A stretch of DNA of 64,000 nt from Paraburkholderia sp. BL10I2N1 (GCF_004361815.1 NZ_SNWA01000002.1:1364001-1428000), one strand, 5' to 3'. Positions 18,992-29,201 are shown, numbered from the stretch's first letter. Made by a program: numbers and translations. Notes: a model not told the origin generated them from the letters alone.

Positions 18992-20335
18992 TCAGTGTGC
19001 TTGCGCCGGCTCGAGCGACGCGCGGGTGCTCGTGCGGCCGATCGCCAGCGCGAGCACGGCAGACATCAGCATCATCGCGCCGACGATCAGCATCGGCAGT
19101 TGATACGAGCCGCTCATGTCCTTCGTGACGCCCGTGACGTACGGCGCGACAAAGCCCGCGACATTGCCGACCGTATTGATCAATGCGATGCCCGCCGCGG
19201 CCGCCGCACCCGACAGGAAGCGTGCGGGCAGCGCCCAGAAATTCGGCAGCGCGGCGAAAATCGCGCAGGCCGTGACGGTGATGACCGCGATGCTCGCGGT
19301 GGGCGAGCCCATTTGCAGCGCGAGCGGCACGGTCAGTGCGCCGATCAGCGCCGGCACCGAGATGTGCCACGAGCGCACGCCACGCCGTGTCGCGTTGCGG
19401 CTCCACAGGAACAGCACGAGCGCCGCCGGCAGATACGGAATCGCGGTGATCAAGCCCTTCTGGAACACGTTGAAGTGGGTGCCGAAGCGCGTCTCGAAGC
19501 CGCCGATGATCGTCGGCAGGAAGAACGCCAGCGCGTACAGGCCGTAGATCAGGCCGAAGTACATCAGCGAGAACATCCACACGCGGCCGCTGGTCAGCGC
19601 GGTGAGCGGATTGCCGTGCTGCGCGAGCGCGGCTCTTGCGCCCTTCTGCTGTTCCTCGGCTTCGAGCTCCGCGATGAGCCAGTCGCGCTCGGCGGCGCTC
19701 AGCCAGCTAGCCTGCGACGGCTTGTCGGTCAGATAGAACCACGCGACCACGCCAATCAGAATCGCGGGAATCGCAACGCCGAAGAACATGATGCGCCAGC
19801 CGGCCAGCCCGAACAGACCGTGTGCATCGATCAGCAAGGCGGCGACCGGCGCGCCGATCACGATCGTCAGCGGCTGCGCGAGATAGAACAGTGCGAGGAT
19901 ATGACTGCGGTGCCTCGCCGGCACCCACATGCTCAGGAACAGGATCGCGCCCGGGAAGAAGCCCGCTTCGGCCACGCCGAGCAGAAAGCGGAGCGCATAC
20001 AGACCGCTCACGCTGCTAACCCACGTGAACAGCAACGACACGATGCCCCAGGTCACCATGATGCGGGCGAGCCAGCGCCGCGCGCCGAACTTGTGCAGCG
20101 CGAGATTGCTGGGAATCTCCAGCACGATGTAGCCGATGAAGAACACCCCCGCCGCGAGGCCGAACTGGGCGGCGGTCAGGCCGAGATCCTTGCTCATCCC
20201 GTTGGGTCCGGCGAACGAGATCGCGGTCCGGTCGAGAAAGTTGATGAAGAACATCAGAGCGACGAACGGCACGAGTCGCCACGACACCTTTCGAATGGCC
20301 GACCGTTCGACGGCCGCCGGATCTGCAACGTTCAC
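18992..20335 (-). CDS. MFS transporter, anion:cation symporter family (sugar-acid uptake)
   Basis: This 447-aa protein has 12 predicted membrane segments and the ACS-family signatures FLDRTAISFAGPNGMSKDLGL in helix 1 and loop, GYIVLEIPSNL in helix 2 and LGVAEAGFFPGAILFLSMW in helix 4. Relatives import galactonate, glucarate, tartrate or phthalate with protons. Its place ahead of the apnO and oiaK genes suggests D-apionate or a similar acid. I chose the GTG at 20335 because it follows GGGAGG and gives the normal family length; the longer upstream extension has no family character. Confidence 0.85.
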   Translation of the reverse strand: MNVADPAAVERSAIRKVSWRLVPFVALMFFINFLDRTAISFAGPNGMSKDLGLTAAQFGLAAGVFFIGYIVLEIPSNLALHKFGARRWLARIMVTWGIVSLLFTWVSSVSGLYALRFLLGVAEAGFFPGAILFLSMWVPARHRSHILALFYLAQPLTIVIGAPVAALLIDAHGLFGLAGWRIMFFGVAIPAILIGVVAWFYLTDKPSQASWLSAAERDWLIAELEAEEQQKGARAALAQHGNPLTALTSGRVWMFSLMYFGLIYGLYALAFFLPTIIGGFETRFGTHFNVFQKGLITAIPYLPAALVLFLWSRNATRRGVRSWHISVPALIGALTVPLALQMGSPTASIAVITVTACAIFAALPNFWALPARFLSGAAAAAGIALINTVGNVAGFVAPYVTGVTKDMSGSYQLPMLIVGAMMLMSAVLALAIGRTSTRASLEPAQAH

Positions 20336-20543
20336 GTGTCCTCCCGCTGTGCTGGATGGCCTAACTGGTGTGATGAGTAGACCATCGCGAGCGGGACCGA
20401 CGACATTGGCGTAAACACCCTGTCGCTGCGATTTTTTCTCACAGCGAGGTGACAAAAGCTCCTGGAGGAGCCGAATGCGTAGCATGCAAAGGTTTGAGTC
20501 GAGGCTGCATGCGTACGATTGCGGCGCCGTCCGCGTATCTCCC

Positions 20544-21593
20544 TCAGAACTTGTGACGAATCCCGACGCGTACGGCTGTCTGCACATCGGTGCCCGACGG
20601 CGAGCCCAACGCCGCTTGTGCCTGCGCACTAAAGCCGTGGTCGTGGGCCAGAGTGCCAACGAGGTAGACGTCCGTGCGCTTGGAGAGGAAGTAGTCCGCG
20701 CTGAGTATTAGTTGATTTGCGCTGCCGACGTCATTGTTACGCGTTTGATATTGCAGCCCCCCGCCGAGCGACAATGCCGGCGTTACCTGATAGCTGGCTC
20801 CACCTTCGAACGTCGTCGCGCGAGGCCTGTTCCCACTCGATAGCTGCACATCGGTCACATAGCCAAACAGGCGCGCCTTGCCGATGTTATAGGCGGCACC
20901 CGCTGCATATTCGACAGAGTTATCGGAAGGCGTCACGTCATGAATCGACATATAAGCCAGTGCCGCGCTGAACGCCCCGTTGGCATAGCCCACATAGAAG
21001 TTGCTCGAGCTATTCTGGCCCATCGAACCAGCCACATTGCCAAATCCGTACATTGCGCCAAACGTAAAGCCACCGATAACCGGAGACTCATATTTGACCG
21101 CGTTGTTGACAAGATCGCCCCACACCCGGTTATCGAGGGCATACCCTCCCGATGCGTAGGTCGGCAGGCTCCAGCCCAGCAAACCCGCCGGGGTATTGGC
21201 AGCAATGGCGTACGCGGGGAAATAGTAACCAATGAAGTCATACTGACGCCCCAAAGTGACGGCACCCCAGTTTCCCGTCAAGCCAACGAACGATTGCAGA
21301 CCAAATTCCGCACCACCTGCCAGCAACGCACCCGTACCTACGTCAAACTCGTTTTCCAGAGTGAAAATCGCCTTCAGGCCCCCGCCGAGATCTTCGACTC
21401 CGCGCATTCCCCATCGGCTCGATTGCGCCACCCCGGACTGAAATTGAATGGCCGCTCCCTTACCCGATGAAGAATCCACGCGATTGGTATAGGTAACACC
21501 CGCGTCAATCAACCCGTAGAGCGTGACGGATGATTGTGCCCACACAGCCCCGCAGCTCAAGGTGGAGAGCATCGCAATTACTATCTTTTTCAT
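20544..21593 (-). CDS. Outer membrane porin (Gram-negative porin, OpcP/Omp32-like)
   Basis: This 349-aa porin has a signal peptide (MKKIVIAMLST to GAVWA), the usual first strand QSSVTLYGLIDAGVTY, the loop motif SRWGMRGVEDLGGGLKAIFTLE near residues 55-76 and a C-terminal aromatic residue (VGIRHKF) for outer-membrane assembly. It belongs to the trimeric general diffusion porins common in Burkholderia. AGGAG precedes the ATG at 21591-21593. It lies 157 bases downstream of the betaine ABC genes on the same strand and probably serves their substrate. Confidence 0.9.
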   Translation of the reverse strand: MKKIVIAMLSTLSCGAVWAQSSVTLYGLIDAGVTYTNRVDSSSGKGAAIQFQSGVAQSSRWGMRGVEDLGGGLKAIFTLENEFDVGTGALLAGGAEFGLQSFVGLTGNWGAVTLGRQYDFIGYYFPAYAIAANTPAGLLGWSLPTYASGGYALDNRVWGDLVNNAVKYESPVIGGFTFGAMYGFGNVAGSMGQNSSSNFYVGYANGAFSAALAYMSIHDVTPSDNSVEYAAGAAYNIGKARLFGYVTDVQLSSGNRPRATTFEGGASYQVTPALSLGGGLQYQTRNNDVGSANQLILSADYFLSKRTDVYLVGTLAHDHGFSAQAQAALGSPSGTDVQTAVRVGIRHKF

Positions 21594-21749
21594 TATGTAC
21601 TCCTGCTTTATAAAAATAAGAAAAATCGCGGCTTTCTGCTGGGCACTCCGATTCGCCCATATCTCGATCAACGGGCAGATCCGCAAAAGGTAGAAAGATC
21701 TTTCGATTGAGTTTGTCACCGAGAGACGCAACGCTTCTCCAAGTCATCG

Positions 21750-22694
21750 TCAACGCGCTTCCACGAAGCGCCGTACGTAGTCGTTTGCCGGTGCGTTGCA
21801 GATTCCCTCGGGCGTTCCCACCTGGATAACCACGCCATCCTTCATGATCGCGATTCTCGAGCCGATCTTCATCGCTTCGTCGAGATCATGCGTAATGAAC
21901 ACAATCGTGCGCCGCAGCTGGGCCTGCATGTCCAGCAAGATGTCCTGCATTTCTCCGCGAATCAGTGGGTCGAGTGCACTGAATGCCTCGTCCATCAGCA
22001 GCACGTCCGGCTCGGAGACGAGCGCCCTCGCAAGCCCCACGCGTTGCCGCATGCCTCCCGATAGTTCGTCCGGATATTTGCGCTCATATCCTTTGAGTCC
22101 GAGCCGGCCATTGATCCATTCCCGCGCCACGTTTTCGGACTCGACTTTCGGGTCGCCACGTATCCAGCGGCCAAACACCACGTTCTCGAGCACGGTCTTG
22201 TGTGGCAGCAGTGCGAAGCTCTGAAATACCATGCCGATGTGATTGCGCCGCATCTCGCGCAATGCACGTGCCCCGAGACGCAATACATCGGTGCCACGAA
22301 ACAGCAGTTCGCCCGAATCTGGCTCGATGAGACGGTTGAAGTGGCGCACAAGCGTGGATTTTCCTGACCCTGACAATCCCATGATCACGAAGATTTCGCC
22401 TTCACGAATGGACAGCGACACGTCGCGCACGGCTACATTGCAAGCAGTCTGCTGAAGGATTTCGTCTTTCGACATACCAGCGCAAGCCAACGCGATCGCC
22501 TCCGCGGTGTGCCCGCGATGGGGACTAAATACTTTATATAAGTGGCGCAACTCGAGGATCGGCACACCCGCCACATTTCCAGCCGCTTCGCGGGAGCCGC
22601 CGGTTTCGACGAGAACGGCGGCATCCGTACGGGACGCAATGCCCGCCTCCGCTTCAAGCGGCGGATTCATCTTGCAAAGAGTAGAGGATGTCAT
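21750..22694 (-). CDS. proV: Quaternary-amine (betaine) ABC transporter ATP-binding protein
   Basis: This 314-aa ATPase is of the ProV/OpuAA type. It has Walker [10 protein letters not shown] near residue 106, signature [15 protein letters not shown], Walker [14 protein letters not shown] and the His switch FITHD. The family insert between strand 1 and Walker A is present ([18 protein letters not shown]). It lacks the C-terminal CBS domains that many ProV proteins use for osmotic control, which argues for a catabolic uptake role rather than osmoprotection. It starts 5 bases after the permease stop. Confidence 0.88.
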   Translation of the reverse strand: MTSSTLCKMNPPLEAEAGIASRTDAAVLVETGGSREAAGNVAGVPILELRHLYKVFSPHRGHTAEAIALACAGMSKDEILQQTACNVAVRDVSLSIREGEIFVIMGLSGSGKSTLVRHFNRLIEPDSGELLFRGTDVLRLGARALREMRRNHIGMVFQSFALLPHKTVLENVVFGRWIRGDPKVESENVAREWINGRLGLKGYERKYPDELSGGMRQRVGLARALVSEPDVLLMDEAFSALDPLIRGEMQDILLDMQAQLRRTIVFITHDLDEAMKIGSRIAIMKDGVVIQVGTPEGICNAPANDYVRRFVEAR

Positions 22695-22698
22695 CTGT

Positions 22699-23562
22699 TT
22701 ATTTCCGAACTTGACGGCGGGCGCGCTTGCCTACGCCGAATGACTGGGTGATGCGATCGAACACAATGGCGAGAATGACGATTGCAGCGCCGGCGAGAAT
22801 GCCCTGTCCCATGTCGAGGTTGTTGATGCCGGACAGTACGTCCTCACCGAGCCCACGGGCGCCGATCATCGATGCAATGACGACCATCGCGAGCGACATC
22901 ATCACCGCCTGGTTCACACCCGTCATGATCGATGGCATCGCGAGCGGCAACTCGACCGCGATAAGTTGTTGCCACGAAGTTGCCCCGAAGGAACGAGAAG
23001 CTTCGACGACATCCTCCGGTACCTGACGCAGACCAAGATCGGTAAGTCGCACGAGCGGAGGGAGCGCGTAGATCATCGTGGCAAAAATCGCGGGTACCCG
23101 GCCGAGACCGAATAGCATCACGACCGGAATCAGGTACACAAATGACGGCAGGGTTTGCATCATGTCGAGCACCGGATTGAACACGCGAGCGAGCACCTGG
23201 CTGCGGGAAATCGCGATGCCAGACGGAACACCGATAATCGTGGTCAGGATCAACGCCGTCACCATGATCGCGCACGTCGCCATGAGCTTGTCCCATAGAC
23301 CAAGGCAGCCGATCACATATGTCAGTGCCATCAGCAGAACCGCGAGGCCGACACGGCGAGCCCCCAGCCACGCGATTGCGCCAATGATTGCGATGATCAC
23401 GATTGGGGGCGCTGCCTTCAGCGTTGCCTCCACCGGATTCAATGCATAAGTCAGCAGTACCGCGCTGACACGGTGAAACACGTCGCCATACCGGGCGACA
23501 ACGCCGGTAAAGAATTGATTGATCGCGTCGCTCAGATCGAGCGTATAAAAGATACCGTTCAC
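22699..23562 (-). CDS. proW: Quaternary-amine (betaine) ABC transporter permease
   Basis: This permease of about 287 aa has the binding-protein-dependent inner-membrane motif [20 protein letters not shown] near residue 190 and five to seven hydrophobic segments. The N-terminal tail of about 45 residues before the first helix is typical of ProW proteins. Two GTG codons are available; the second (23562) has AAGGGA at normal spacing and I chose it, the first adds five residues. It is encoded between the binding protein and ATPase genes. Confidence 0.87.
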   Translation of the reverse strand: MNGIFYTLDLSDAINQFFTGVVARYGDVFHRVSAVLLTYALNPVEATLKAAPPIVIIAIIGAIAWLGARRVGLAVLLMALTYVIGCLGLWDKLMATCAIMVTALILTTIIGVPSGIAISRSQVLARVFNPVLDMMQTLPSFVYLIPVVMLFGLGRVPAIFATMIYALPPLVRLTDLGLRQVPEDVVEASRSFGATSWQQLIAVELPLAMPSIMTGVNQAVMMSLAMVVIASMIGARGLGEDVLSGINNLDMGQGILAGAAIVILAIVFDRITQSFGVGKRARRQVRK

Positions 23563-23667
23563 TGCGTTTCCCTTCACTTGTAGGGCCGTTGCGCGCGGGC
23601 CTCACAACGACCGTCCGCGAGCCGGATTGGATAAGCCCGCAGCACAACCCGGCTGCGGGACTGCACG

Positions 23668-24732
23668 TCACTTCAGACTTGCCTCGACCTTTTGCGCAGT
23701 CGCGGCTGGCACCCAATTGGCAACGACCGACGGATTGGCCTTCAGGAAGTCCACTGCGGCCTGACGGGGCTCAACCTTCGACGTCGCCATCCGCGCAATG
23801 GTGGCGTTGAGCGTGCTGATGGAAAACTGCATCTTCTGGAACAGAGACAGCAGCGCAGGATCAGTGTCTGCCAGCGAATTGGAAACGACCACACGCAAGG
23901 ACGTCGGCGGCGAAGCAGAGCCACACGGGTTCGGATCCTTGCTCCCGTTGATGGTCTTCCAGCAGGCCGCGTTGTAGGCGGGCTCCTCGAGCTTGACTGC
24001 GTGGAAACGACCGAGGATGGTCGACGGCTCCCAGTAGTAGAACAGGATCGGCTTGCCCCGCGTATAGGCCGATTCGATTGCCGCGTCGAGCGCCGGCCCG
24101 GATCCTGGATGGAAGTCCGTGAAGTCCGCGCCGATCCCGTAAGCCTTCATCTTCTGCTCGGTGTCGGACTCGCATTGCCACCCAATTGGGCAGTTATACA
24201 GCCGGCCATGAGAGGGGTCTTCCGGATCGGCAAACACCGACTTGTAGCGCGGCAAATCGGCGATGCTCTTCAGATCCGGAGCGACCGCCTTGATCCCGCG
24301 GGCGGCATCGCCCTTAATCACATAATCCGGGACGTAATAACCCTCCACGCTGCCGCCGTTGACGAGCGAGCCTACGATCTTCACTCGTCCGTCCTGTGCT
24401 GCCTTCTCATACGCCGGCGTGCGCCCTGCCCAGTATTCGACCATCACGTTCAGGTCGCCGGTAGAAATCGCCTGCAACGCAATCGCATTCGTCGCTGTCA
24501 TCAGGTCCGTCTTGCAGCCGTATCCCTTCTCGAGAACATAACGAACGACCTCGGTCATGAACTTCGCGCTGTCCCAGCCCATTTCCGCGAACTTGACCGG
24601 TTTGGCGCCCGTACACCAGGAGGACTGGGTTAGGTCCGCTGCGTGCGCGTGTGAGCCCATCATCCCGGTCGCCGCGATAGCGCAGGCGGCAAGCGTACCC
24701 GCCACTTTCGATGGGAGAATCCGTTTGAACAT
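23668..24732 (-). CDS. proX: Quaternary-amine (betaine) ABC transporter substrate-binding protein
   Basis: This 354-aa periplasmic protein of the OpuAC/ProX family has a signal peptide ending GSHAHA near residue 31. Tryptophan and tyrosine residues that could form the cation-pi box for a quaternary ammonium group occur in MGWDSAKF, VEYWAGRTP and YYWEPSTILG. Cysteine pairs (WCTGAK, YGCKTD, NCPIGWQCE) suggest disulfides. GGAG precedes the ATG. It is the first gene of the importer operon, about 210 bases from the conserved operator-like block at 24941. The ligand is inferred to be an N-methylated amino acid because a Rieske demethylase cluster carries the same block. Confidence 0.87.
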   Translation of the reverse strand: MFKRILPSKVAGTLAACAIAATGMMGSHAHAADLTQSSWCTGAKPVKFAEMGWDSAKFMTEVVRYVLEKGYGCKTDLMTATNAIALQAISTGDLNVMVEYWAGRTPAYEKAAQDGRVKIVGSLVNGGSVEGYYVPDYVIKGDAARGIKAVAPDLKSIADLPRYKSVFADPEDPSHGRLYNCPIGWQCESDTEQKMKAYGIGADFTDFHPGSGPALDAAIESAYTRGKPILFYYWEPSTILGRFHAVKLEEPAYNAACWKTINGSKDPNPCGSASPPTSLRVVVSNSLADTDPALLSLFQKMQFSISTLNATIARMATSKVEPRQAAVDFLKANPSVVANWVPAATAQKVEASLK

Positions 24733-25556
24733 GTTCCACTCCGCCCAATGATTGACTTGAATTCCCGGCTTCGCCGTTACTATCAGTGACGCGGCCGGGA
24801 GAAAAGATCATTTGATGAATATCAGTCTCTATAGAAAAAGCGGGCTGACGCCTCTACTGCTACGGCGATCGCTGATCCTCAGCGTTAGTTGTCTTCCGCA
24901 GATCTGATTTCATGACGACATAAAGACCGAGACAAACCACTATTTCTGGTTTGTTGCATGACATTTGGAATGCAAACAACGTCGCGGGCGCACAGCCCTT
25001 TTGTGTCAAGGCAAACGCCTGAGTGGGCAATCGATGGCGTTACTGTTAAGGTTGGCCAATCAAGGGTAAGCACCTAAATGGCGACGTTGCTTTTGGCCGC
25101 AATTTTTCAATTGCGCGCTCGCGTCGTTCGAAGTGTCGGCGCTGTAGATGGGGGCTCTGGAGTCGAGGAAGAACTCCGTCTGTTTCAGGGGGAGTGAGCC
25201 AGTGTCGCCGGAGGACTGTCGGTCAGCAGTGCCTGGAACGGCTCTGCTCGCGAAAATGATGCCCCAGCACAGGGTGCGTTGAATACCCTCAGCATCGCTC
25301 TTATGCATTAACGCACGAGTGCGAGCTGAAGAGATCGACGAAGAGTAGCCTTCCGATCGGATCGGATCGTCTTGCACAGGGTCCCGCGGTGCCGGGGCCA
25401 AACGGAACTCACAAATGTCAAAATGCGAGAGGGAAATGCGAAAAGACTTGCCTGAAGGTGTACAAGGATACGCGGATAATGTCGCCCGATCGGTTACGTA
25501 CGGGAGAATACGATCCGCGCACCGATCACGATCGAAGTGCGTTGGTCAGGCGCATT
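24733..25556. other. Intergenic region upstream of the betaine importer
   Basis: This 824-base gap separates the proX-like start from the 3' end of the MFS gene. It is lower in GC than its flanks. The only clear element is the conserved block at 24941-24975. A 113-codon frame on the minus strand at 25060-25401 has no recognisable features and is not called. The importer's promoter must lie here. Confidence 0.5.
24941..24975. promoter_or_regulatory. Candidate operator A shared with the Rieske/FdhA promoter region
   Basis: The block TATTTCTGGTTTGTTGCATG at 24941-24960 matches the sequence at 32727-32746 in 18 of 20 positions. It continues into a dyad TTGCAT-N10-ATGCAA. The second copy keeps the core GCAT-N10-ATGC. 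Finding the same block upstream of two physically separate transcripts of one putative pathway suggests a common regulator, most likely the LysR protein encoded at 35260. Confidence 0.6.
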
Positions 25557-26894
25557 TCAAGAACCATGAGCAGACGCTTCGACCAACGGCGTCGAAAACC
25601 TATCGGACACCTCGGCACGCATGTAGCGTGCGGCAAGATAAAAATGCCACGCAGCCCATAGTCCGGTCAGGGACACCAGCACGAGCACGTAGCGGAGCGA
25701 CTCGGCGGGATTTCTCATATGTGCCGCGATGGTATCCGACAAAAACCCGACCGCCTGCGGCGCAATCACGAGATTCGCAACGTTCGTAACGAACACGATG
25801 ATACCGACCACCTGTCCTCGCATGGCCGCAGGCGTGAGATTCTGAGCCATGGAAGCAGACGGGCCGATATACACGTAGATGGTGGGTATAAACACCCAAA
25901 GCATGATGTGGGTCAAACGAAGTGAGGGCGACGCGTAAGCAACGAATGAAGGTATCGTGGCCAGTGCAGTGACCAATGCCACGAGCTTCGCCTGGGAAAA
26001 GCCCGACGCCGCCCGAGGCCGGCTCAGCACCAACGCGGTACAAAGCATGGCGAGCCCCCCTCCGATACCGTGGATCGCACCAAGTATTCCCCCAGCATCG
26101 CCGACGCTCAGATGAAAACTTCGAGCCAGAAACGACGGAGTCCACCAGACCAGACCCCATCCCCAGAACGTAAGAACCGTTGCCCCTGTGATTACGTGAA
26201 ACAGCGCTTTACAGTCGCGGATGTGGCGCAATGTTTCCTTGAGACCCGCACGGCTAGCTTCGCTTTCAGGCTTATCGAACACTCCCCGACGCGGCTCTTT
26301 AAAACCAAGCATCAATATGACCGCCAGCGGAACGCCGAGACACCCGAATACAAGCAGGACTGTGCGCCAGCCGTGCTGGTCAGCAATCCATCCCCCGCCC
26401 GCCGACCCCATTAGCGCACCGACGGCAGCGCCGACGGAAAACAGGCTCATCGCTGTGCCACGCATCGACGGAGCAAATTTGTCCGCCAATAATGAAACGG
26501 CGGACGGCATACAACCCGCTTCGCCAATCCCAACGCCAAGCCGGGACAAAAAGAACGTGAGCGCACTGCCGCTCGCTCCGGACAAGACCGTGAAGCCAGA
26601 CCAGACCGCTAATGCGACGCTAATCATGCGCTTGCGATTGACACGGTCCGCGAGCAAACCTAACGGCAGGCTGAGCGTCACGTAGAACAACGCAATCGCG
26701 GTGCCGGTCATGAAACCGACCTCGCTATCGCTGAGGCTGAACTCGTGTTTGATGGGCTCGATCAACGTCGAGACGACATAGCGGTCCGCGATGTTGACCG
26801 TGTAGACCAGCGTGAGAAGAAAGAGCACCCACCACTTCGTGGCACCACTTTCGCACCTGGTCCCTGCTGTTTGATACTGCGTCTCACTCTTCAT
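25557..26894 (-). CDS. MFS transporter (Spinster-like/OPA-type)
   Basis: This 445-aa protein has 12 predicted membrane segments. NIADRYVVSTLIEPIKHEF in helix 1 and loop, LADRVNRKRMI between helices 2 and 3 and GVGIGEAGCMPSAVSLLADKF in helices 4-5 are typical of Spinster-like MFS carriers. It is the last gene of the minus-strand catabolic operon that starts with formaldehyde dehydrogenase. It could import the same substrate as the ABC system, a demethylated intermediate, or export a product. The start at 26894 follows the previous stop by 29 bases; the ribosome site is weak. Confidence 0.82.
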   Translation of the reverse strand: MKSETQYQTAGTRCESGATKWWVLFLLTLVYTVNIADRYVVSTLIEPIKHEFSLSDSEVGFMTGTAIALFYVTLSLPLGLLADRVNRKRMISVALAVWSGFTVLSGASGSALTFFLSRLGVGIGEAGCMPSAVSLLADKFAPSMRGTAMSLFSVGAAVGALMGSAGGGWIADQHGWRTVLLVFGCLGVPLAVILMLGFKEPRRGVFDKPESEASRAGLKETLRHIRDCKALFHVITGATVLTFWGWGLVWWTPSFLARSFHLSVGDAGGILGAIHGIGGGLAMLCTALVLSRPRAASGFSQAKLVALVTALATIPSFVAYASPSLRLTHIMLWVFIPTIYVYIGPSASMAQNLTPAAMRGQVVGIIVFVTNVANLVIAPQAVGFLSDTIAAHMRNPAESLRYVLVLVSLTGLWAAWHFYLAARYMRAEVSDRFSTPLVEASAHGS

Positions 26895-26923
26895 GTCTAT
26901 TTTGTGTCTCACTCTCGTGTCTG

Positions 26924-28258
26924 CTACTTCTCTGAGCGGCCCTTCCACTTCTGGGCGGCGAGATAGGTTCTCACACCGACGTCCAGGAATGGACGTCGCG
27001 GCAGAAGGTCTGGCGAACCCAGTACCATCATGTCACTGATCAGTGGATGTCCTGTATCGCAGGCCAGCTCGGCAATAAGCGCTCCAGCGGTTGTTTGCTT
27101 TGCGATACCGACTCCATTGCAATTGACCGCAGCATAGATATTTTTCGACAGTTGCCCCCAGCCAGGCGCGCCATTTTGGCTCAAAGACAAATATCCTGCC
27201 CAAAAATGCTCGAGTGCGACCTGCTCGAGCATCGGAAAGCGCGCTTTGAATAGCACCTGGTGAGTCCGCTTCATGCGCTCACGCAGCGACGCCGGGCAAC
27301 GTAGCGTCGGCGCAAACTGGAACCCGTACCGGAACAGGATGCGAAAGTCCTTCGTGTAACGTAGGGTCGCCCCCGCGATGCCATGGGCCGGCGTAATGCC
27401 CCAGTCGGTCGTACCGCCAAGCTGCGCTCGCTCTTCATGCGTCAAGGGCCGTGAAAGACTCGCAAACAGCACAAAGGGAAGCAGTTGCCTTTCGAAATAT
27501 TTGAAGCGATTGATGAACGCATTGTTGGTCAGCACCGCATTTCGTGCGGAGAACCGCACACCGCCGGGCAATGTCGCCACGACGATCGGCCCCGGTTCGA
27601 GATCAAGTACCGGAGAGTTCTCGAATAGCTGCACGTTCGGTGGAAGCGAGTCCGCCAGGCCCCGCGACAAGGCAGCAGGATTCAGGAGCCTGGTGCCTGG
27701 CGTGTAAATCGCAGAATCGTAGTATCGCGTGCCTAAGCGCTCGTGGAGAGCCTCGCCGCGCATGAATTCGTATGGCTCCCCCAGTGCGTCGAGCTCCGCA
27801 GCCGTTGCGCCGAGAAGCGTGCGAGAGATTTCAGGCGAGACGGCACAGTCATAGCGCCCTCTCTTGCTCCACTGGCAATCTATCTCGTTCGCACGGACCA
27901 ACTCATCGAGGGACTCGATCCCATAGCGACTCAGTCGCATGTATCGATGACCTTTGTCGGTGTTGTCGGGGTCGTGATCATTGTTGTGCGGAAGGTCAAT
28001 GGCGAAACCGGCGTTCCGGCCATGCGCGCCTTCCCCGACCTGCTGGGCATCGACGAGAGCGATGGAGTGAGACGGGTTCAGAGCCGCAAGCCGTCTGGCC
28101 GCCGACAACCCGGCATATCCTGCGCCGATGACCAACCAGTCAAAGCTGGCTGACTTTCGCGCGGGTTGACGAGGCACACGCGTGGGCAGGATCGCTGACC
28201 AGCCGTTCGTATTGTCGTCCGCGGGTAGCAATTTGTTCGATGATACTGAAGCGTTCAT
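26924..28258 (-). CDS. FAD-dependent amine oxidase (DadA/PuuB-like), possible N-demethylating oxidase
   Basis: This 444-aa flavoenzyme of the DAO superfamily has the dinucleotide-binding motif WLVIGAGYAGLSAARRLAAL near residues 42-61 and the covering segment GAHGRNAGFAIDLPH near residue 76. The C-terminal CNGVGIAKQTTAG corresponds to the second FAD-contact region. Relatives oxidise glycine derivatives, D-amino acids, sarcosine or gamma-glutamylputrescine. In this operon it is well placed to oxidise a secondary or tertiary N-methyl amino acid made by the Rieske enzyme, releasing formaldehyde. A role on another amine is possible. Confidence 0.83.
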   Translation of the reverse strand: MNASVSSNKLLPADDNTNGWSAILPTRVPRQPARKSASFDWLVIGAGYAGLSAARRLAALNPSHSIALVDAQQVGEGAHGRNAGFAIDLPHNNDHDPDNTDKGHRYMRLSRYGIESLDELVRANEIDCQWSKRGRYDCAVSPEISRTLLGATAAELDALGEPYEFMRGEALHERLGTRYYDSAIYTPGTRLLNPAALSRGLADSLPPNVQLFENSPVLDLEPGPIVVATLPGGVRFSARNAVLTNNAFINRFKYFERQLLPFVLFASLSRPLTHEERAQLGGTTDWGITPAHGIAGATLRYTKDFRILFRYGFQFAPTLRCPASLRERMKRTHQVLFKARFPMLEQVALEHFWAGYLSLSQNGAPGWGQLSKNIYAAVNCNGVGIAKQTTAGALIAELACDTGHPLISDMMVLGSPDLLPRRPFLDVGVRTYLAAQKWKGRSEK

Positions 28259-28291
28259 GCTGCAATCCGTTTGGTGGGTCCCGTGCCTGCG

Positions 28292-28630
28292 TCAGGCCGC
28301 CGTTACAACAAAAAAGAACTCCGCGTCGCCGCCAGAATAGGTGACGGCTGAGCCTCTGCTAAGCGAGATCACATCGCCCGCTCGAGCATCAAGCTGTCTG
28401 CCGTCGCACCTGACACTGAATGTCCCTTTGAGGACATGAATCACCTCGTCGAAGTCCAGCGTCTTCGGCGGTGTCTGGCCGCCCTTTAACCGACCAAAGC
28501 CAGACGCGAGCGAGTTTCCGGCTGAACGCACAGCCCAGGCGATGCCCCCGCCGTTATCTTCAGCGCCGCCCCTTAGCTCCCACGCAGCGTCACCGGCGCG
28601 AGTCAGCACAGTAGTTCCCGAGTCATTCAT
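28292..28630 (-). CDS. Cupin-domain protein (EutQ-like)
   Basis: This small single-domain cupin of about 112 residues carries DFDEVIHVLKGTFSVRCDG (cupin motif 1 region) and AGDVISLSRGSAVTYSG (motif 2 region). The usual metal-binding His set is reduced, as in EutQ-like proteins. An upstream ATG would add 27 residues that lack cupin character, so I used the inner start at 28630, though its ribosome site is weak. It lies between the FAD oxidase and RidA genes. Function is unknown. Confidence 0.7.
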   Translation of the reverse strand: MNDSGTTVLTRAGDAAWELRGGAEDNGGGIAWAVRSAGNSLASGFGRLKGGQTPPKTLDFDEVIHVLKGTFSVRCDGRQLDARAGDVISLSRGSAVTYSGGDAEFFFVVTAA

Positions 28631-28762
28631 AAGCAAGTCACGGATATAGCCATTGGAAACACATTCTAGAAAGACCCTACCGCGTCCCGAAAGCGGAAAT
28701 ATCACATGCAATGCATGCGAAAACGTGTGGATCGATTTAAGTTGACAAGGGCTGTCCCACGC

Positions 28763-29149
28763 TCAAACGTGCGAACCGAGCGCCACGTATGCAACGATCT
28801 CGATCAGCATGTCGGCGTGAACAAAATCCTTCACTACGACACTCGACCGATTCGGATAAGGCATTTGAAAGAAATCCCGGTAAACACGGTCGATAGCGGG
28901 CATGTGGCTGGTATCCTTCATATAAATCAACACTTGCGCGACATCGGACATGACGCCTCGCGCAGCGGTCACGGCCTGCTGTAGATTTGCGAAAGTCAAT
29001 CTGGCCTGCGCTTCGATATCGCCGCCGCAAATCTTCCCTTCCGTTGTGACTGGTCCGTGGGCAGTAAAAAGCAGTCTGCCCGCTTTAGTGGCCCAAGAAA
29101 ATGGTTGATTCAACGGAGGAAGGCCTGTGTCAATAGTTTCGCGGATCAT
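28763..29149 (-). CDS. RidA (YjgF/YER057c/UK114) family protein
   Basis: This protein of about 128 aa has the family features PFSWATKAGRLLFTAHGPVT, DIEAQARLTFANLQQAVTAA and FPN-like PYPNRSSVVVKDF ahead of IEIVAYVAL. RidA proteins hydrolyse reactive enamine and imine intermediates made by amino-acid-metabolising enzymes. That suits a position next to an aminotransferase and a flavin amine oxidase. The usual catalytic Arg is present in PNRSSV. The start is uncertain: the ATG at 29149 lacks a good ribosome site, and a longer frame overlaps the aminotransferase gene. Confidence 0.8.
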   Translation of the reverse strand: MIRETIDTGLPPLNQPFSWATKAGRLLFTAHGPVTTEGKICGGDIEAQARLTFANLQQAVTAARGVMSDVAQVLIYMKDTSHMPAIDRVYRDFFQMPYPNRSSVVVKDFVHADMLIEIVAYVALGSHV

Positions 29150-29201
29150 AAGAAGAAGAGTCGATGAAGGAGCCAGACTCGTTTGGCTCCCTAAAGTCAG
29201 G

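Noticed and set aside
20366..20384. TGGT-N11-ACCA dyad upstream of the MFS gene as a GntR/FCD operator
   Set aside because: Known FCD-type sites have much shorter spacers; a 4-base arm with an 11-base gap is expected by chance.
25060..25401. 113-codon minus-strand frame upstream of the betaine importer
   Set aside because: No domain, signal or motif; composition differs from neighbouring genes and no ribosome site is evident.
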